Shown in pieces: positions 21,028 through 31,433 of a stretch of 64,000 nucleotides of DNA. The DNA lies in assembly GCF_900497805.2 (NCBI RefSeq), contig NW_020954599.1, positions 41,220,227-41,284,226 on the forward strand, written 5' to 3'. Both the position numbers and the translations under genes were made by a program. The stretch is from Vombatus ursinus. Its lineage: Eukaryota > Chordata > Mammalia > Diprotodontia > Vombatidae. The notes below the pieces were generated by a model. It ran no database searches. It was not told the origin of the DNA and worked only from the letters and a program-made list of their open reading frames with translations. Every line of letters starts with the position of its first letter. Positions within the stretch are counted from its first letter, which is position 1.

Positions 21028-21660
21028 ATAGTGAGTATTAACCTAGAGTTTTATAGTTTATAAAGTTCTTTATAAATATAATCTCATTTGACCCTCACAC
21101 AATACTGGGAGATTAGTATTATTATTGCAAAGAGTTCTAACTTAGGGTTCCTTGAAAATGTATTGGGGACCCCTGGGGGTTCTCAGATCATGCACACTTT
21201 AAGAATGACTACTCTAGATGCTCTCCAGCTTATCAATGTCTTCCCTAATGCATTCTGTCCAGAACTGAACAATATTCCATATGTAGTCTGACCAGGACAA
21301 AGTAGAGTGCCAGGATGAAGTTCAAAGGGCCCGTCATATTCCTGGCCCTTACTGAAAGGTTTCTCTTAAGGCAGGGTATGCTCCCATTAGCTTTTTTGGC
21401 TTCCATGTTCCCTTCTTGGTTCATATGTCTTTAATATCCCTAGGTCTCTTTTATACCATTGAATTTAGCTTCATTATCATTATTCTTATTATTCTTAATC
21501 ATTATTATTATTGCCCTCATTTTATACATGAAGAAACTGATGTAGACAGGAGTTAAGTGACTTGCCCAGAATCACACAGCAAGTAAGTGTCCAAGGCCAG
21601 AATTGAACTCAGGTCCTGATTGCACATCCAGACACTGAGACACCTAGCTGCCCTTTTCAC
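21028..21660 (-). repeat. MIR-type SINE relic interrupted by the right inverted-repeat arm
   Basis: Left part: TTTTATAGTTTATAAAGTTC, ATCTCATTTGACCCTCACAC, GGGAGATTAGTATTATTATT. Right part, from 21473: a CATTATTATTATTGCCCTCA tract, GTTAAGTGACTTGCCCAGAA, and CACCTAGCTGCCC at the end. Joined, these follow the normal order of one reverse-oriented element. The 345-360 bp between them is foreign. The element also appears to interrupt an hAT relic (21000-21028 and 21662-21860). Confidence 0.78.
21116..21472 (-). repeat. Right arm of 357-bp near-perfect inverted repeat
   Basis: Reverse complement of 19901-20257 with one mismatch, corresponding to left-arm position 19953 (G there; the complement reads A). 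It breaks the order of the surrounding MIR-type element, so it looks inserted. Its inner edge overlaps GTATTATTATT, which is present both in the MIR and in the hAT source, giving a microhomology junction. Confidence 0.95.
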
Positions 21661-21661
21661 T

Positions 21662-21860
21662 TCTAAGAGTGTAAAACTATCCCTTTTCACTCTCAAAAAT
21701 TATTGAGGACTCACCAAAGAGCTTTTGTTTCTATAGGTTACATCTCTCACTATTTACTGTCTTAGAAATTAAAATGTCATAACATTATTACAAAAATAGT
21801 TTTGACCTCATGGACTTTTTGAAAGGGTCCCCCAGACTCCCCAGGAGTACCAGATCACTC
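21662..21860 (+). mobile_element. hAT-Charlie-like relic, 3' part
   Basis: CTCAAAAATTATTGAGGACT, CAAAGAGCTTTTGTTTCTAT, then GGGTCCCCCAGACTCCCC and a CTCTTTGAAACCTCTG terminus. The matching left end (TTAAACTTTTTGCTCTTAGG) lies near 21001, separated by the MIR block. Confidence 0.6.
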
Positions 21861-22164
21861 TTTGAAACCTCTGATCAAGAAGAAGGCCTCCAGTTTGGTG
21901 TGTGGACCTCTTATGTGTGAATATAGAAGGGTGTGGACAGGATTTAGAATGAGAAGACATAGATGAGTTCCTTTCTGAACCATTGGTATTATTACCTCAA
22001 TTCCTGATACATTGAAATATAGAATTATCATCAAGAAAGGCAATTTAATCCCTCGAATCAGAATGACCTAGAAATAAATGATCCAAAACCTTTCAACAAA
22101 AAAAAATATTTAAGCATAAATTACCGTGCTAGATGCTAAGGGAGATACCAGGATACTCAGTGCC

Positions 22165-22500
22165 TCTGGGCTGGCCCCCTGGTGGGGACATGTTGGTCTA
22201 TGGAGTTGAAACCAGGTAGAGCAGCAGATGCAAAGTGGAATGAGTCAAAAAGTCCAATTTCTGCCCTCTATGAAGGCATTGGGAGGAGTTTGGGACTCCA
22301 CCTCCAGCCCTCCAATCAGAGGCGAGAGGAGGCTGAGGGAGGTGGTATCAATCAAGGCTTGAGTTAACAGCAGTATGGTGATGAAATTAGAGGTGATGAG
22401 CTTAATCTAGCAGGAGCATCTTGTTCTATGGAGTTGAAAACAAGCTGAGTAGCAAATACAGAGTGGAGGTTTCGGATCCAAGTCAGATGGAAAGGCCCTA
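22165..22500 (+). repeat. Unclassified dispersed repeat, copy 2 with partial tandem unit
   Basis: Matches 7140-7335 in order: CTATGGAGTTGAAACCAGGT, GGGAGGAGTTTGGGACTCCA, GGAGGCTGAGGGAGGTGGTA. From about 22425 a second, shorter unit starts again with TTCTATGGAGTTGAAAACAA. No reading frame of note. Confidence 0.5.
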
Positions 22501-22594
22501 AGTGCCTTGGGGTACAGAAGGGCAAAGAAAATAGTAATGCATTATCTTTAATGCCAGTTCCATTAGTAACACCATATCAATTTCTCTGTAGTTA

Positions 22595-22850
22595 GGTGGC
22601 ATAATAGATAGAATACCAGGCCTAGAGTCAGGAAAACTCATCTTCCTGAATTCAAATCCGGCGTCAGACATTTACTGGTTCTATGACCCTAGGCAAGTCA
22701 TTTAACCCTGTTTGCCTCAGCTTCCTCATCTGTAAAATGGGTTGAAGAAAAAATGTCAAACTACTCCAGTATCTTTGCCAAGAAAACCCCAAATGGGATC
22801 ATGTAGAGTCAGACGTGACTAAAATGATTAAACAGCAAATTGGTTTCTGA
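22595..22850 (+). mobile_element. Mar-1-like CORE-SINE
   Basis: Head TTAGGTGGCATAATAGATAG, CORE TCATTTAACCCTGTTTGCCT, tail CCCCAAATGGGATCATG, end TAAAATGATTAAACAGCAA. Full length. Confidence 0.87.
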
Positions 22851-22974
22851 TGTTGGATCATTCATTCGGCAGTGCCGATGGCTGTGAGTGAGAAATTTCC
22901 TCTCCATGTCTTCAACAGCTGTGGCTGCCAAGGAGGCAGCTGCTTCAGCACATCAAAGGAAGGTGTTAGGTAGC

Positions 22975-23500
22975 ATCTCCACACAAGTTACTGCTATGTA
23001 TTATGGCTATGGAGGCTAAACAAGAGGCAGGGCTGGTGGTCTGGGGGCAGAGCGGGGCATGGAATTGCTGTTTTCATTGCTCTTGGGTTTACGTGCTTAT
23101 CAGTGACAGTTGTTCAGTGGTTCGTGTTGGTGGAGGCAGGGATATCGAGTACCTTCTCCACAAGAATGGCTCCCCTCAGGGCTGAGCTGAAAACAAGGTC
23201 AGGAATCTCAGGGGAACGGATATTCCTTGTTTCTTGGCCTCAGGGTCCTGGTCTATCTCCACAAGGACCTTAAGCAAGTAGGTGAGGTGAATATGACTCC
23301 TCCTGTCTCTCCCTCAGAATGTCTTGCTGATTTAGCCAGCCTGGCTTGCCTGGCCATCGGTGGTAAATGGTTGTCAGCTGGTGATTTTGTTGGTGGGTAT
23401 GGTAGGTCCTGTGCCTACAAGGGTTGCTGCCCTGGTTGGCTGCTGAGACTAGGCTGGAAGGAGCAGGTTGGAAGCAGGACACAGAATGCTATGTGAGCCC
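22975..23500 (+). repeat. Unclassified ~270-bp repeat family, distal copy
   Basis: CTCCACACAAGTTACTGC, GGCTATGGAGGCTAAACAAG, CTCTTGGGTTTACG, then CTTGGCCTCAGGGTCCTGG and CCCTCAGAATGTCTTGCTGA repeat the block order of 3969-5213. Two partial units are discernible. Family unknown to me. Confidence 0.5.
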
Positions 23501-23504
23501 TTGG

Positions 23505-23692
23505 ACAAAAATACCAGAGTGGTTTATCATTTCCTTCTCCAATTCATTTTACAGATGAGGAAACTAAGGCAAACAGGGTTAAGTGCCTTGCCCAGGGTCA
23601 TATAGAAAGTGAATGTCTGAGGCTGGATTTGGACTCAGGTTTTCATGACTCTGGGTCTGGCACTCTACCACCTAGCTACCTGCTAGCCCTTT
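23505..23692 (-). mobile_element. Mar-1-like CORE-SINE fragment, reverse orientation
   Basis: TTTATCATTTCCTTCTCCAA, ATTTTACAGATGAGGAAACT, CTTGCCCAGGGTCATATAG, then inverted head CACCTAGCTACCTG. The CCAAATGGGG tail box is missing, so it is truncated. Confidence 0.8.
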
Positions 23693-24179
23693 AGCACCTG
23701 AAATTACTTTGGGTATATTACTTTCTAATATAGCTCGGGGGAACTAAGCTGTGGAGAAATCCTAGTCATGAGCTTCTTGGAATACCCAGGAAAATCACCA
23801 CCCATGAAATGTGCTCCCTAGAAGCAATACCTTATGATTTGGGGGAACATTTTTTTGTGTCTCTATGTCCCACCCCCCAACCCCCATCCCCAAACTAAAC
23901 TGATGTTCACTTGAGCAGAAGAACCCTGCTCTGGCTTTTCAAATCCTACCCTGAAATAGAATGATTAACAGCCAAGAAAAGAAAAGGAGCAGGAAGGACT
24001 TTTATTTCCAACCATGGGTTGGAGTTTGACTTACCTTTCAGTGTCATTTCATGCTCAAAAGAATTAATATCTAGTTTCCGAAGAGAGGGATTTTCTAAGC
24101 AGAGGGAAAATTTGGGGTAAAAGTCATTGCAACCTCTGTGAAATCATCTTATAATCTGTCTGACCTGAATGTAAGCCAT

Positions 24180-24375
24180 AGGATCATAGATTTAAGGTTA
24201 AAATGGAACTGAATGCCATCTATTCTAACCCCTTCACTTTATAGTCAAGGGCAATGAGGCCCAGAGGGGTTAAGTGTCTTGCCTAATGTCACACATATAA
24301 TATGTGGGAAAGTCAGGATTCCGAATCAGGTTCTCAGACTCCAAATCCAACCTCTTTCCTATTGAACCATGCTGT
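24180..24375 (-). repeat. MIR SINE relic, reverse orientation
   Basis: TTATAGTCAAGGGCAATGAG, then GGTTAAGTGTCTTGCC, then GGTTCTCAGACTCCAAATCC. Confidence 0.75.
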
Positions 24376-24909
24376 TTTCCCTATCTCTGTGATCAGAGAA
24401 GTCCATCATCTGAGAAGAAAATGCCCCCTTCCTGTTCTTAGCCAGACATGTCCAAGGGCAGACAGAGAAAGGTGCCAAATCAATGAAAATGGACTTTTTC
24501 AGCTCTTACTCTGTGCTATGAACCAAGGACACAAAGAAAAAAGACAGACCCTGCTCTCTAAGAGCTTGTATTCTAATATAGGGAGATAGTGCGCATAGAA
24601 GAGTCATAACCTAGGAAGGGAATTTTGGTTTGGAAAGTTACAGGGATAGTGGATGGGGACATCAAAAAGTATATTTATGTACCTTTCCTAACAACAATAG
24701 CAGTATTAACCTTATTGTGCTTCCAAAATCGGGAAGGGAGAAAGGTAAATGGAAGAAACACATATAGTAACAAGGCAGCTGGTGAAAAAAGACCCAGAGA
24801 ATAAAGTGAAACACGGTTTGAGCCAGCCTCCTTAATGTGGATCATGTAAGGCACTCATCCATCACAGAGTGGCCATGCATTAGGAATTTCAGAGCTGAAT
24901 GGGTTAGTG

Positions 24910-25110
24910 GTGAGTTACAATGGAAAGAGTACTGCCTTTGACTTTAGAGAAGCAGGGTTTAAATCCTGACTCTGTCATTTACTGCCTGTGTAACCTTGGG
25001 AAATCACTTGACAACCCTCAATTTCCTCATCTGTCAAATGAGAGGATTGGACCGAGTGAATTCTGTTGCTAGAACTTTCAGGTCTAAATCAATGATCTTA
25101 TGATCCAATG
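24910..25110 (+). repeat. MIR SINE relic
   Basis: ACAATGGAAAGAGTACTGCC, TTTAAATCCTGACTCTGTC, TTACTGCCTGTGTAACCTTG, CCTCAATTTCCTCATCTGTC. Confidence 0.88.
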
Positions 25111-25214
25111 ATGCTCCTAAGTTCTTCCAGCTTGGCCTCTGGACCAAGTGGTAAGGAGTCTGATGAGAAGATGGCAAAATAGAAAAGTGAGGCATAGCTA
25201 GAATCTGCTTAGAT

Positions 25215-25460
25215 TTGTTGTTGTTGTTGAGTTGTGTCTGACTTTCATGACCCCATCTGGAGTTTTCTTGGCAAAGATCTTGGAGTGGTTTGCCATTTCC
25301 TTCTTCAGTTCATTTTACAGATGAGGAAACTGAGGAAAATAAGGTTAAGTGACTTGTCCACAGTCATACAACTAGTAAGTTTCTGAGGCCACATCTGAAA
25401 GCAAGTCTTCCTGACTGCAGGCTCAGAGCTCCCTTCACTGCACCACCTAGCTGCCCCAAA
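25215..25460 (-). mobile_element. Mar-1-like CORE-SINE, reverse orientation
   Basis: TTGTTGTTGTTGAGTTGTGT, TGGAGTTTTCTTGGCAAAGA, ATTTTACAGATGAGGAAACT and inverted head CACCACCTAGCTGCCCC. A target duplication of 13 bp with two mismatches (AATCTGYTYAGAT) lies at 25202-25214 and 25461-25473. Confidence 0.88.
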
Positions 25461-25474
25461 AATCTGTTCAGATA

Positions 25475-26505
25475 CCGTGAGCCAAATGAGTCACTCCCTA
25501 ATCAGGACAACAGAGCCTCATAGTTCTAAAGTTAAAAGAGTTGTCCTCTGGGCATGGTCTCTGATCTGGACATCAAGGAGCAGCAAGATGACTCAAAACA
25601 TGATATAAATCACAGCCTCATGGGAAAATACAGCCACCTGTCACTTATCTCTATCCAGATTTATCCCAAGGAAAGTCTTATTTCAGCTATTTTAGATTAC
25701 TGATGAATCTTTTTATTTTCAGTTGAGATCCATGAATAACCTCTTCTCTCCTGCCATGACTAGCTAATGTGGTCTCTCTCTCACCTTACTGTATCACTAA
25801 ATTTGCTAGAGATAATCATCCAATTATGTGGTCCTCGTCCCACTTAGATTCTCAAGGGCTGGACAGACCTTTAACACCAACAGCACTCAACATACCCATG
25901 AACTGTGGTCCCTCTTTCAGAGCGCTAATTTTGGAATTACACTTTAATAAGTACTGTTGAGCAAAGCAGATATTACTAAGCATAACCAGTGAGAGATTCT
26001 CTTTCCCCTCTGTTGTTCCCAGGGGAATGCTCTCTGAGTGTTGAGTGTATAGGATAAGGTCTTCATCTTCCTCTAATGAGGTTCAGGGGAGAGTGACTTC
26101 CTTGCTATCCTCAAGCATCATCAAGGCCAAGGGAGAAGAGTTTGGTTACATTTCTTTAAAACTGTGTGTTTTGGGGTTGTTGTTTTTTTCTAAATCCTCT
26201 TGCTTGCCTTGCCAAGGAGTGTGGCAACTGCTGGGCAAGATGCAACCCTGACACAGATATGTGGTCAATATGCCAAGTCCCTTGCTTGCTTTTCAGAGAT
26301 AAGCATCTTGAGCAATATAAGAGTGCTGCATCTCTGAACAGAACCTCCACGTTCAGGCAGGCTGAGACTGACCAAAAGGCAAATGAATTTCTCCTCCCTG
26401 TATCAACTCCCCATCCTCCTCATACATTCAATTGTCCACCTCAACTAAATTCTCCCCCATCTTCATGTTTAAAGCCTTCTATCTGCACCCCACTGAACCT
26501 TATGG
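25475..26505. other. Repeat-poor stretch
   Basis: I see no SINE or LINE pattern. A 115-codon frame at 26166-26513 is Cys/Pro-rich in patches but has no domain and overlaps an opposed frame. Not called. Confidence 0.35.
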
Positions 26506-26509
26506 GAAC

Positions 26510-26695
26510 ATAGTTTTAGAGCTAGAAAGGAACCTTAGAGACCATCTAGTCTAATTTTCTCATTTTTTTTACAGATGAGGAAACTGAGACCCAAGGGGGT
26601 GAAATGGTTTGCCTGAAGTCACATAAGTAGTAAGACTCAGAAGCAGAATTTAAACACAGTTTCTCTGACCTCAGTGCTCTTTCTACTGTGCTCTC
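26510..26695 (-). repeat. MIR SINE relic, reverse orientation
   Basis: TTACAGATGAGGAAACTGAG, TTTGCCTGAAGTCACATAAG, TTTAAACACAGTTTCTCTGA. Confidence 0.75.
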
Positions 26696-26699
26696 TACT

Positions 26700-28130
26700 G
26701 CCTCTCCAGTACCTTCTCCCACTTCTCCCAGATTTCCTAGTGCAATGGAGTTATGCTGGCTACAACAGAAACAGGCTTTTAGCTGTCCATGACAGCTGGC
26801 AGAACAACTTCTTATACATCTTTGTATTGTCTAAGGAGTCCAGGTGTTCTATCTCAGCTAATCCTAGGTCAGTGTGGATTTTCTTTTCACCTTATCCACT
26901 ACTGTTTGAAGGACTACCTGCCTGAAATCAAATTCAAAGCCTCAGCTGTTATTGCCATGGCATATTAACCCAGCAGGACCGGTGGGGAGAAATGCACTTT
27001 CCTTCAAAAACTTTGAGTCTTATATTTTAAACAAGGAAAGTAAGGCTACATTAGCTAAAATAGGCAGGATGCAAAAGGTTGCTTAAAAAAAAAAGTATCA
27101 ATTCATCTCTCAGCAAAAAGCTGAGGAGGGACACCAAAGTCAGGCTATGATAGTCTTCCTCCCACAGGTGGGATAATTGAGCTAAGGATACACTTGCAGA
27201 TAAGCCTGGTTATGCAAAAAGCACTTATGAAACATCTGTTTCTGATGTTCATGAAAGCTACGATAAAATGCCCTTTTCCATACAATGTCAGCCACTCGCT
27301 GAGCATACACTTTATATTACAGCGTTTTTCATCTCCAAGCTTTGTTGAGCTCTTTTTTTAATCACTTGCTTTCCTCAAATCCTCACTGTTGTTTTCACAG
27401 TGTTCTTGGGTCACCCTTGAGGGGATTTTTATTACCTATCTTTCTAAGAAGTGTTCAAGTGTGGTTGCTTTCCACTTCTGGAGAATCATTTCAATTCAGT
27501 CTCCCCACCCCGCCCCCACCAACCTACATTTGGACAAGTTACATGGAAAACTCTTGTTTTTGTGCTTCCCCCTCAAGAACCACAGACTAAATGAATTTGT
27601 GGACTCCAAGTGCCAAAGAAAAAACTCATCAACTTACTTTTTGAGAAGAGGAAAAAAAAAAGAAAAGAAGATAGCAAGAAAGGATGAGCAAAAGTGTCAT
27701 GGGTCTATTTGTTTGTTGTGCCAGAATAAGAAGAAAAAAACAGTGCTGATAAATGAAGGCACACAGGATAAATATGCTACTTGCATACCCAAATTAAAAC
27801 AGTTAGTTGATACCTAGGGGATTATCCAAGCTATCACTGACTTTGGCAAAGATGCAAGGGTAACATTTTTTAAAGGATAAAATGTTCTTGAAAAATATCC
27901 CAGAGGAATCAGATATGGACACACTTCCCTCCATCCACTAATGCATTTTTCCTTGCATTTTCTTTGCCTCCAGTCAAAAATAGTGCATTTTTAGAGAGAA
28001 TGAAAGATGAAGCTGGTTTCTAGTTTTGGTTCCATTCCTTATTGCAATTTTAGCTTCCAGGACTACTGATGGCACCTTGCAGAGGCATGGTGGGAGTAAT
28101 CTTTGGGAGATGCACACGAATTGCACTGTG
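26700..28130. other. Repeat-poor stretch
   Basis: No recognised repeat across about 1.4 kb. A 142-codon frame at 27389-27817 has a Lys-rich segment encoded by an A-rich tract, no domain, and an overlapping second-frame ORF, so coding status is unsupported. Confidence 0.35.
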
Positions 28131-28134
28131 CAAT

Positions 28135-28166
28135 GTATATGTGTGTGTGTGTTTGTGTGTGTGTGT

Positions 28167-28218
<52 letters not shown>
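28135..28218. repeat. TG then TA microsatellite
   Basis: A GTGTGT tract with a TTTG interruption passes directly into a (TA)n tract ending in TATACATAAA. Confidence 0.95.
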
Positions 28219-28849
28219 AAAACCAAACCAGGAAATCTTGAGTAGAATAATCTACAAAGGTCTGATTCATGTTCTCTTGTCTCTGCACTGCAAACTTATC
28301 AGTGTCCTGGAGTTGCTTCTGAAATCTGGTCAAAGCAACCACCTCCATTTGGGAGGTGGATTATTTTTCCTTTGTGTCCTCATTGGCCAGGATATTTTAA
28401 CAATCAATCCTGAAACATGATCTAAGGAGGGATGCCAAGTTTGCACCCCCACTGAATTATCCAGGTTGAATGAGAATGCAATGATTCACTTCTCTTCCTG
28501 TCTTTCTTACTCTAGTTACAAACATGTCCTAAGGAGCATTGGGGTTAGAGATATACTATTTTAGTGCTCTTGATTGGTGTAATACCATGGATAATTTGGA
28601 ATCAGAGTAGCATTCACTTCAATACTACTATGGAGAAATAGTTAGAGTGTGCTTTAAGTTTCGTGTTTGAATAATACGTTAAAAAAAATTCGGGGGTACT
28701 CATACGACCATTTCATGAGCCAGGACCGTTTTGCCTGATCAAACAAGTGAATTACCTTGACTCATTTCGTCACTACCTTGGGTCAACTCAAACTGCTAGA
28801 TATCCAGAAACAATTTCTGGATTTCCTAGTTGGGATTTGAACAAGGTCC

Positions 28850-28985
28850 TAAAGACTTGAGGCTTTAGTGGACTACAAGAACAATACAACAATATACCAA
28901 GGCATCCATAAAAGCTGATGTGGTCTTAGGCTTCATTATGAAGAATGTAACATTCAGAACCACATGGGTGATAAGGTGAGAATTT
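28850..28985 (+). mobile_element. L3/CR1 LINE fragment
   Basis: TTTAGTGGACTACAAGAACA, AAAAGCTGATGTGGTCTTAG and GAATGTAACATTCAG match the L3 segment with GTGGACTGCAAGCTC and the GCCAAAAAAGCTAATG-type block. Confidence 0.55.
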
Positions 28986-29171
28986 GTTCTTAGACACAGC
29001 AACTCTCTAAAGGCAATCTATTAATCAAACAAGCAAGAAATTATAGATCTTTGAATTGCTGAAGAAGCATTCAGAATATGGTAAGTCATAATAGTGTGGT
29101 GTTCTCTCATGATTAGGAAACACTTAGCCTATCATATTGCCCTTCATTCAAAATATGACATGCAGTTAGAA

Positions 29172-29350
29172 TTAGGGGTTCTGAATCTTTTTTTTTTGTG
29201 TTATGGACCCTGCTGGCAATCTGAAACCAATGAATCCTGTCTCAGAATTGTGTTTTTAAATGCATAAAATAAAATATGTGAAGTGACAAAGGAAACCCAT
29301 GATGTTGAAATATAATTATCAAAATAGCAAAAACAGTTAAGAATTCCTTG
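29172..29350 (+). mobile_element. Non-autonomous hAT relic with perfect 8-bp duplication
   Basis: The left end GGGGTTCTGAATC and right end GTTAAGAATTCCTTG are imperfect terminal inverted repeats. The flanking AGTTAGAA (29164-29171 and 29351-29358) is a perfect 8-bp target duplication, diagnostic of hAT. The interior (TTATGGACCCTGCTGGCAAT, AATGCATAAAATAAAATATG) matches the element split by HAL1 at 31313-34038. Confidence 0.87.
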
Positions 29351-29639
29351 AGTTAGAAAGACAGATCATGGTGCTGGTCCATCAGCCGGTCCATCTATAT
29401 TTCAGATAGACATTGTTACCAACAATGAATTGGGTCTGGAATTTAACAGTAATATAATAGACTGAGTCGCATTGACAAAGTTCTACAGTGTATTTGTTGA
29501 CCTCAAGCTTCTCCCTAAAAAAAAAGTGTGAATTTAATATCGATAATGCTATATAGCTACAAGGTCCTGGTTCTGGATAGAGATCACAGCCAGCAGCAAG
29601 ATGTGGAAGCTCAAAAAAAAAAAAAGGCCACATGATGAC

Positions 29640-29852
29640 AGATTTAAATTTGATATAATGATAAACTTAATCATTAGAACTATTCAAAAGTGGGATAGTC
29701 CTCCCTGGGAATAATGAGTGCCCTTTTCTTAAGGTCTTCAAGCAGAGGCTGAATGGCCATTTTTTGGAATGTCACAGGGGGATTTTTGGTCAGGTATGGA
29801 TTTGCTGAATGGTTTCTAAAGTTTCTTCAAACTCTGGGATCCCCTGATAAAG
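29640..29852 (+). mobile_element. L3/CR1 LINE 3' tail
   Basis: GATTTAAATTTGATATAATG, CATTAGAACTATTCAAAAGT, TCTTCAAGCAGAGGCTGAAT and CAGGTATGGATTTGCTGAAT are the L3/CR1 tail blocks in order. Confidence 0.75.
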
Positions 29853-29859
29853 TCCAAAA

Positions 29860-30590
29860 CAGATCATCTGAAATATAGCCTTGCACTAAAACTATAACCA
29901 AGAAGGCAGAGATTCAAGGGTAGAAAGTGTTAAAACCAGCTTGTTCCTTGTGAGTACAGAAGACAAAACAATCAGTTGACCCAAGCAAGAGAAGATTCAG
30001 CAGAGTCTGGGAGGCAATGAGTTTCTTCAGACCATTTATTTCAGTGCATCAACATCATGGTACTTGCACAGATATCCTGACACTTGGGAAGAACTGACAA
30101 ATTTCTGAAAGGGCACAGGTCCTGGAAGTGAAAAGAGAGGTGCTAATAGTACAGGAAAGTTACCAAAAACACACTTTGTGTCTGCTTCACAATTTTGTCT
30201 AGGGTTGATACTGGGTATTGAGTGGTATTTGTGATTTTTTTTGGTCAGGCTGGCAGATTTTACAAGTGACCTGCAAAATAGGTTCAGATTGAAATAGTAT
30301 GCTAGTTGTGTGATATCCATAAATTATTTAGGAATTTTGAGTCCTATATTCAATAGCAGCTTTGTCCTATAAAGCTGGGTGCAATATGCCTTCTCTTCAA
30401 AGAGGATTTTTCCCTTCACTCTTCTCTGATATTTAAAGTTTGTTTGTTTTTTTTTAAGCTAGCAAGAGGAAGAAAAAATGGAGGAAAAGCTAGTCTTACA
30501 AGTTGTCTGTGATCTGTCCTTCAAAAGATTATCTTTTCATCTATGTGGCCACACACTTCACCAATATCAACTATAACCCTTCCATGGTGT
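29860..30590. other. No recognised element
   Basis: A 94-codon minus-strand frame at 30036-30320 has no recognisable domain. No repeat identified. Confidence 0.35.
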
Positions 30591-30594
30591 TCTG

Positions 30595-30825
30595 GAAGTT
30601 CTGGATGAAGAGCTAGGATGACTTGAGTTCAAATCTGGTCTTAGATATTTACTACCTGTTTGACTTTGAGTTAATCACTTAACTTCCCCAAACTTCAGTT
30701 TCTTCATGGGAAAATAATAGCATTTATTTCATGGGATCACTGTGATCGTCAAATGAGATTAATACCTGCAATGCAAGTTGTAAGCACAAAAGTGGCCTGG
30801 AAATGTCAGTTATTATTATCATGAT
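30595..30825 (+). repeat. MIR SINE relic
   Basis: GACTTGAGTTCAAATCTGGT, TATTTACTACCTGTTTGACT, AACTTCAGTTTCTTCATGGG, GGATCACTGTGATCGTCAAA. Confidence 0.78.
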
Positions 30826-31024
30826 GGCATGGGTAGAGAGCTGAAGGAGTTGCTGTGACCAGAATAACTCATCACCTGGTGGCCAATCTCCTAGACAAAT
30901 AACCTATCATTATGGTCTTGGAATCTACTGATAAAACTTTGGAGAACTAAAAGTCACTCTTACTGAATAATAAACCACAGCAATAGACCTTCACAGATAT
31001 AAGATTCTGTGGTAAAGTCAAGAG

Positions 31025-31077
31025 CAGAGGTATCAAGCTTGCTATTGAGGATGCCATATTTCAATTTGATACCACTG
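31025..31077. mobile_element. 53-bp miniature hAT-like relic
   Basis: CAGAGGTATCAAGCTTG at one end and CAATTTGATACCACTG at the other are inverted-repeat partners. The flanks GTCAAGAG (31017-31024) and GTGAAGAG (31078-31085) agree at 7 of 8 positions. The ends resemble those of the hAT at 9594-9814. Almost nothing remains between the termini. Confidence 0.65.
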
Positions 31078-31324
31078 GTGAAGAGAACTGGAGCAATTCT
31101 GCAAATTCCATTGAAGTCAGCCATAGGTCTAGACAAAGCTATCATGTACTTGGGGCCGGTTTTCATGTCACTTGTCCCATTACTTCCCTACCCAACCTAA
31201 TACTTTTCTCATATGTTGGTTAATATCTGATATTTGTAGACACCTAGAGTTAGAAGTATTTTAGATGTCGTTTAACGAAATCCTTCTTATCATGGAGGAA
31301 AATCTTCTGCAAGAGAGATTCTTA

Positions 31325-31327
<3 letters not shown>

Positions 31328-31373
<46 letters not shown>

Positions 31374-31383
31374 NNNNNNNNNN

Positions 31384-31431
<48 letters not shown>
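31328..31431. repeat. TG microsatellite containing an assembly gap
   Basis: (TG)n on both sides of a run of ten N at 31374-31383. It grew at the TTTTGTGT position of the host hAT element, as judged from the sibling copy near 29203. True length is unknown. Confidence 0.97.
31374..31383. other. Assembly gap (10 N)
   Basis: Ten consecutive N bases inside the TG tract. The round number suggests a placeholder, not a measured length. Confidence 0.98.

Positions 31432-31433
<2 letters not shown>

Noticed and set aside
22182-22367. 61-codon frame
   Set aside because: It lies in a dispersed repeat also found at 7140-7335.
27389-27817. 142-codon frame
   Set aside because: Lys-rich part comes from an A-rich tract and a second frame overlaps it; no domain.
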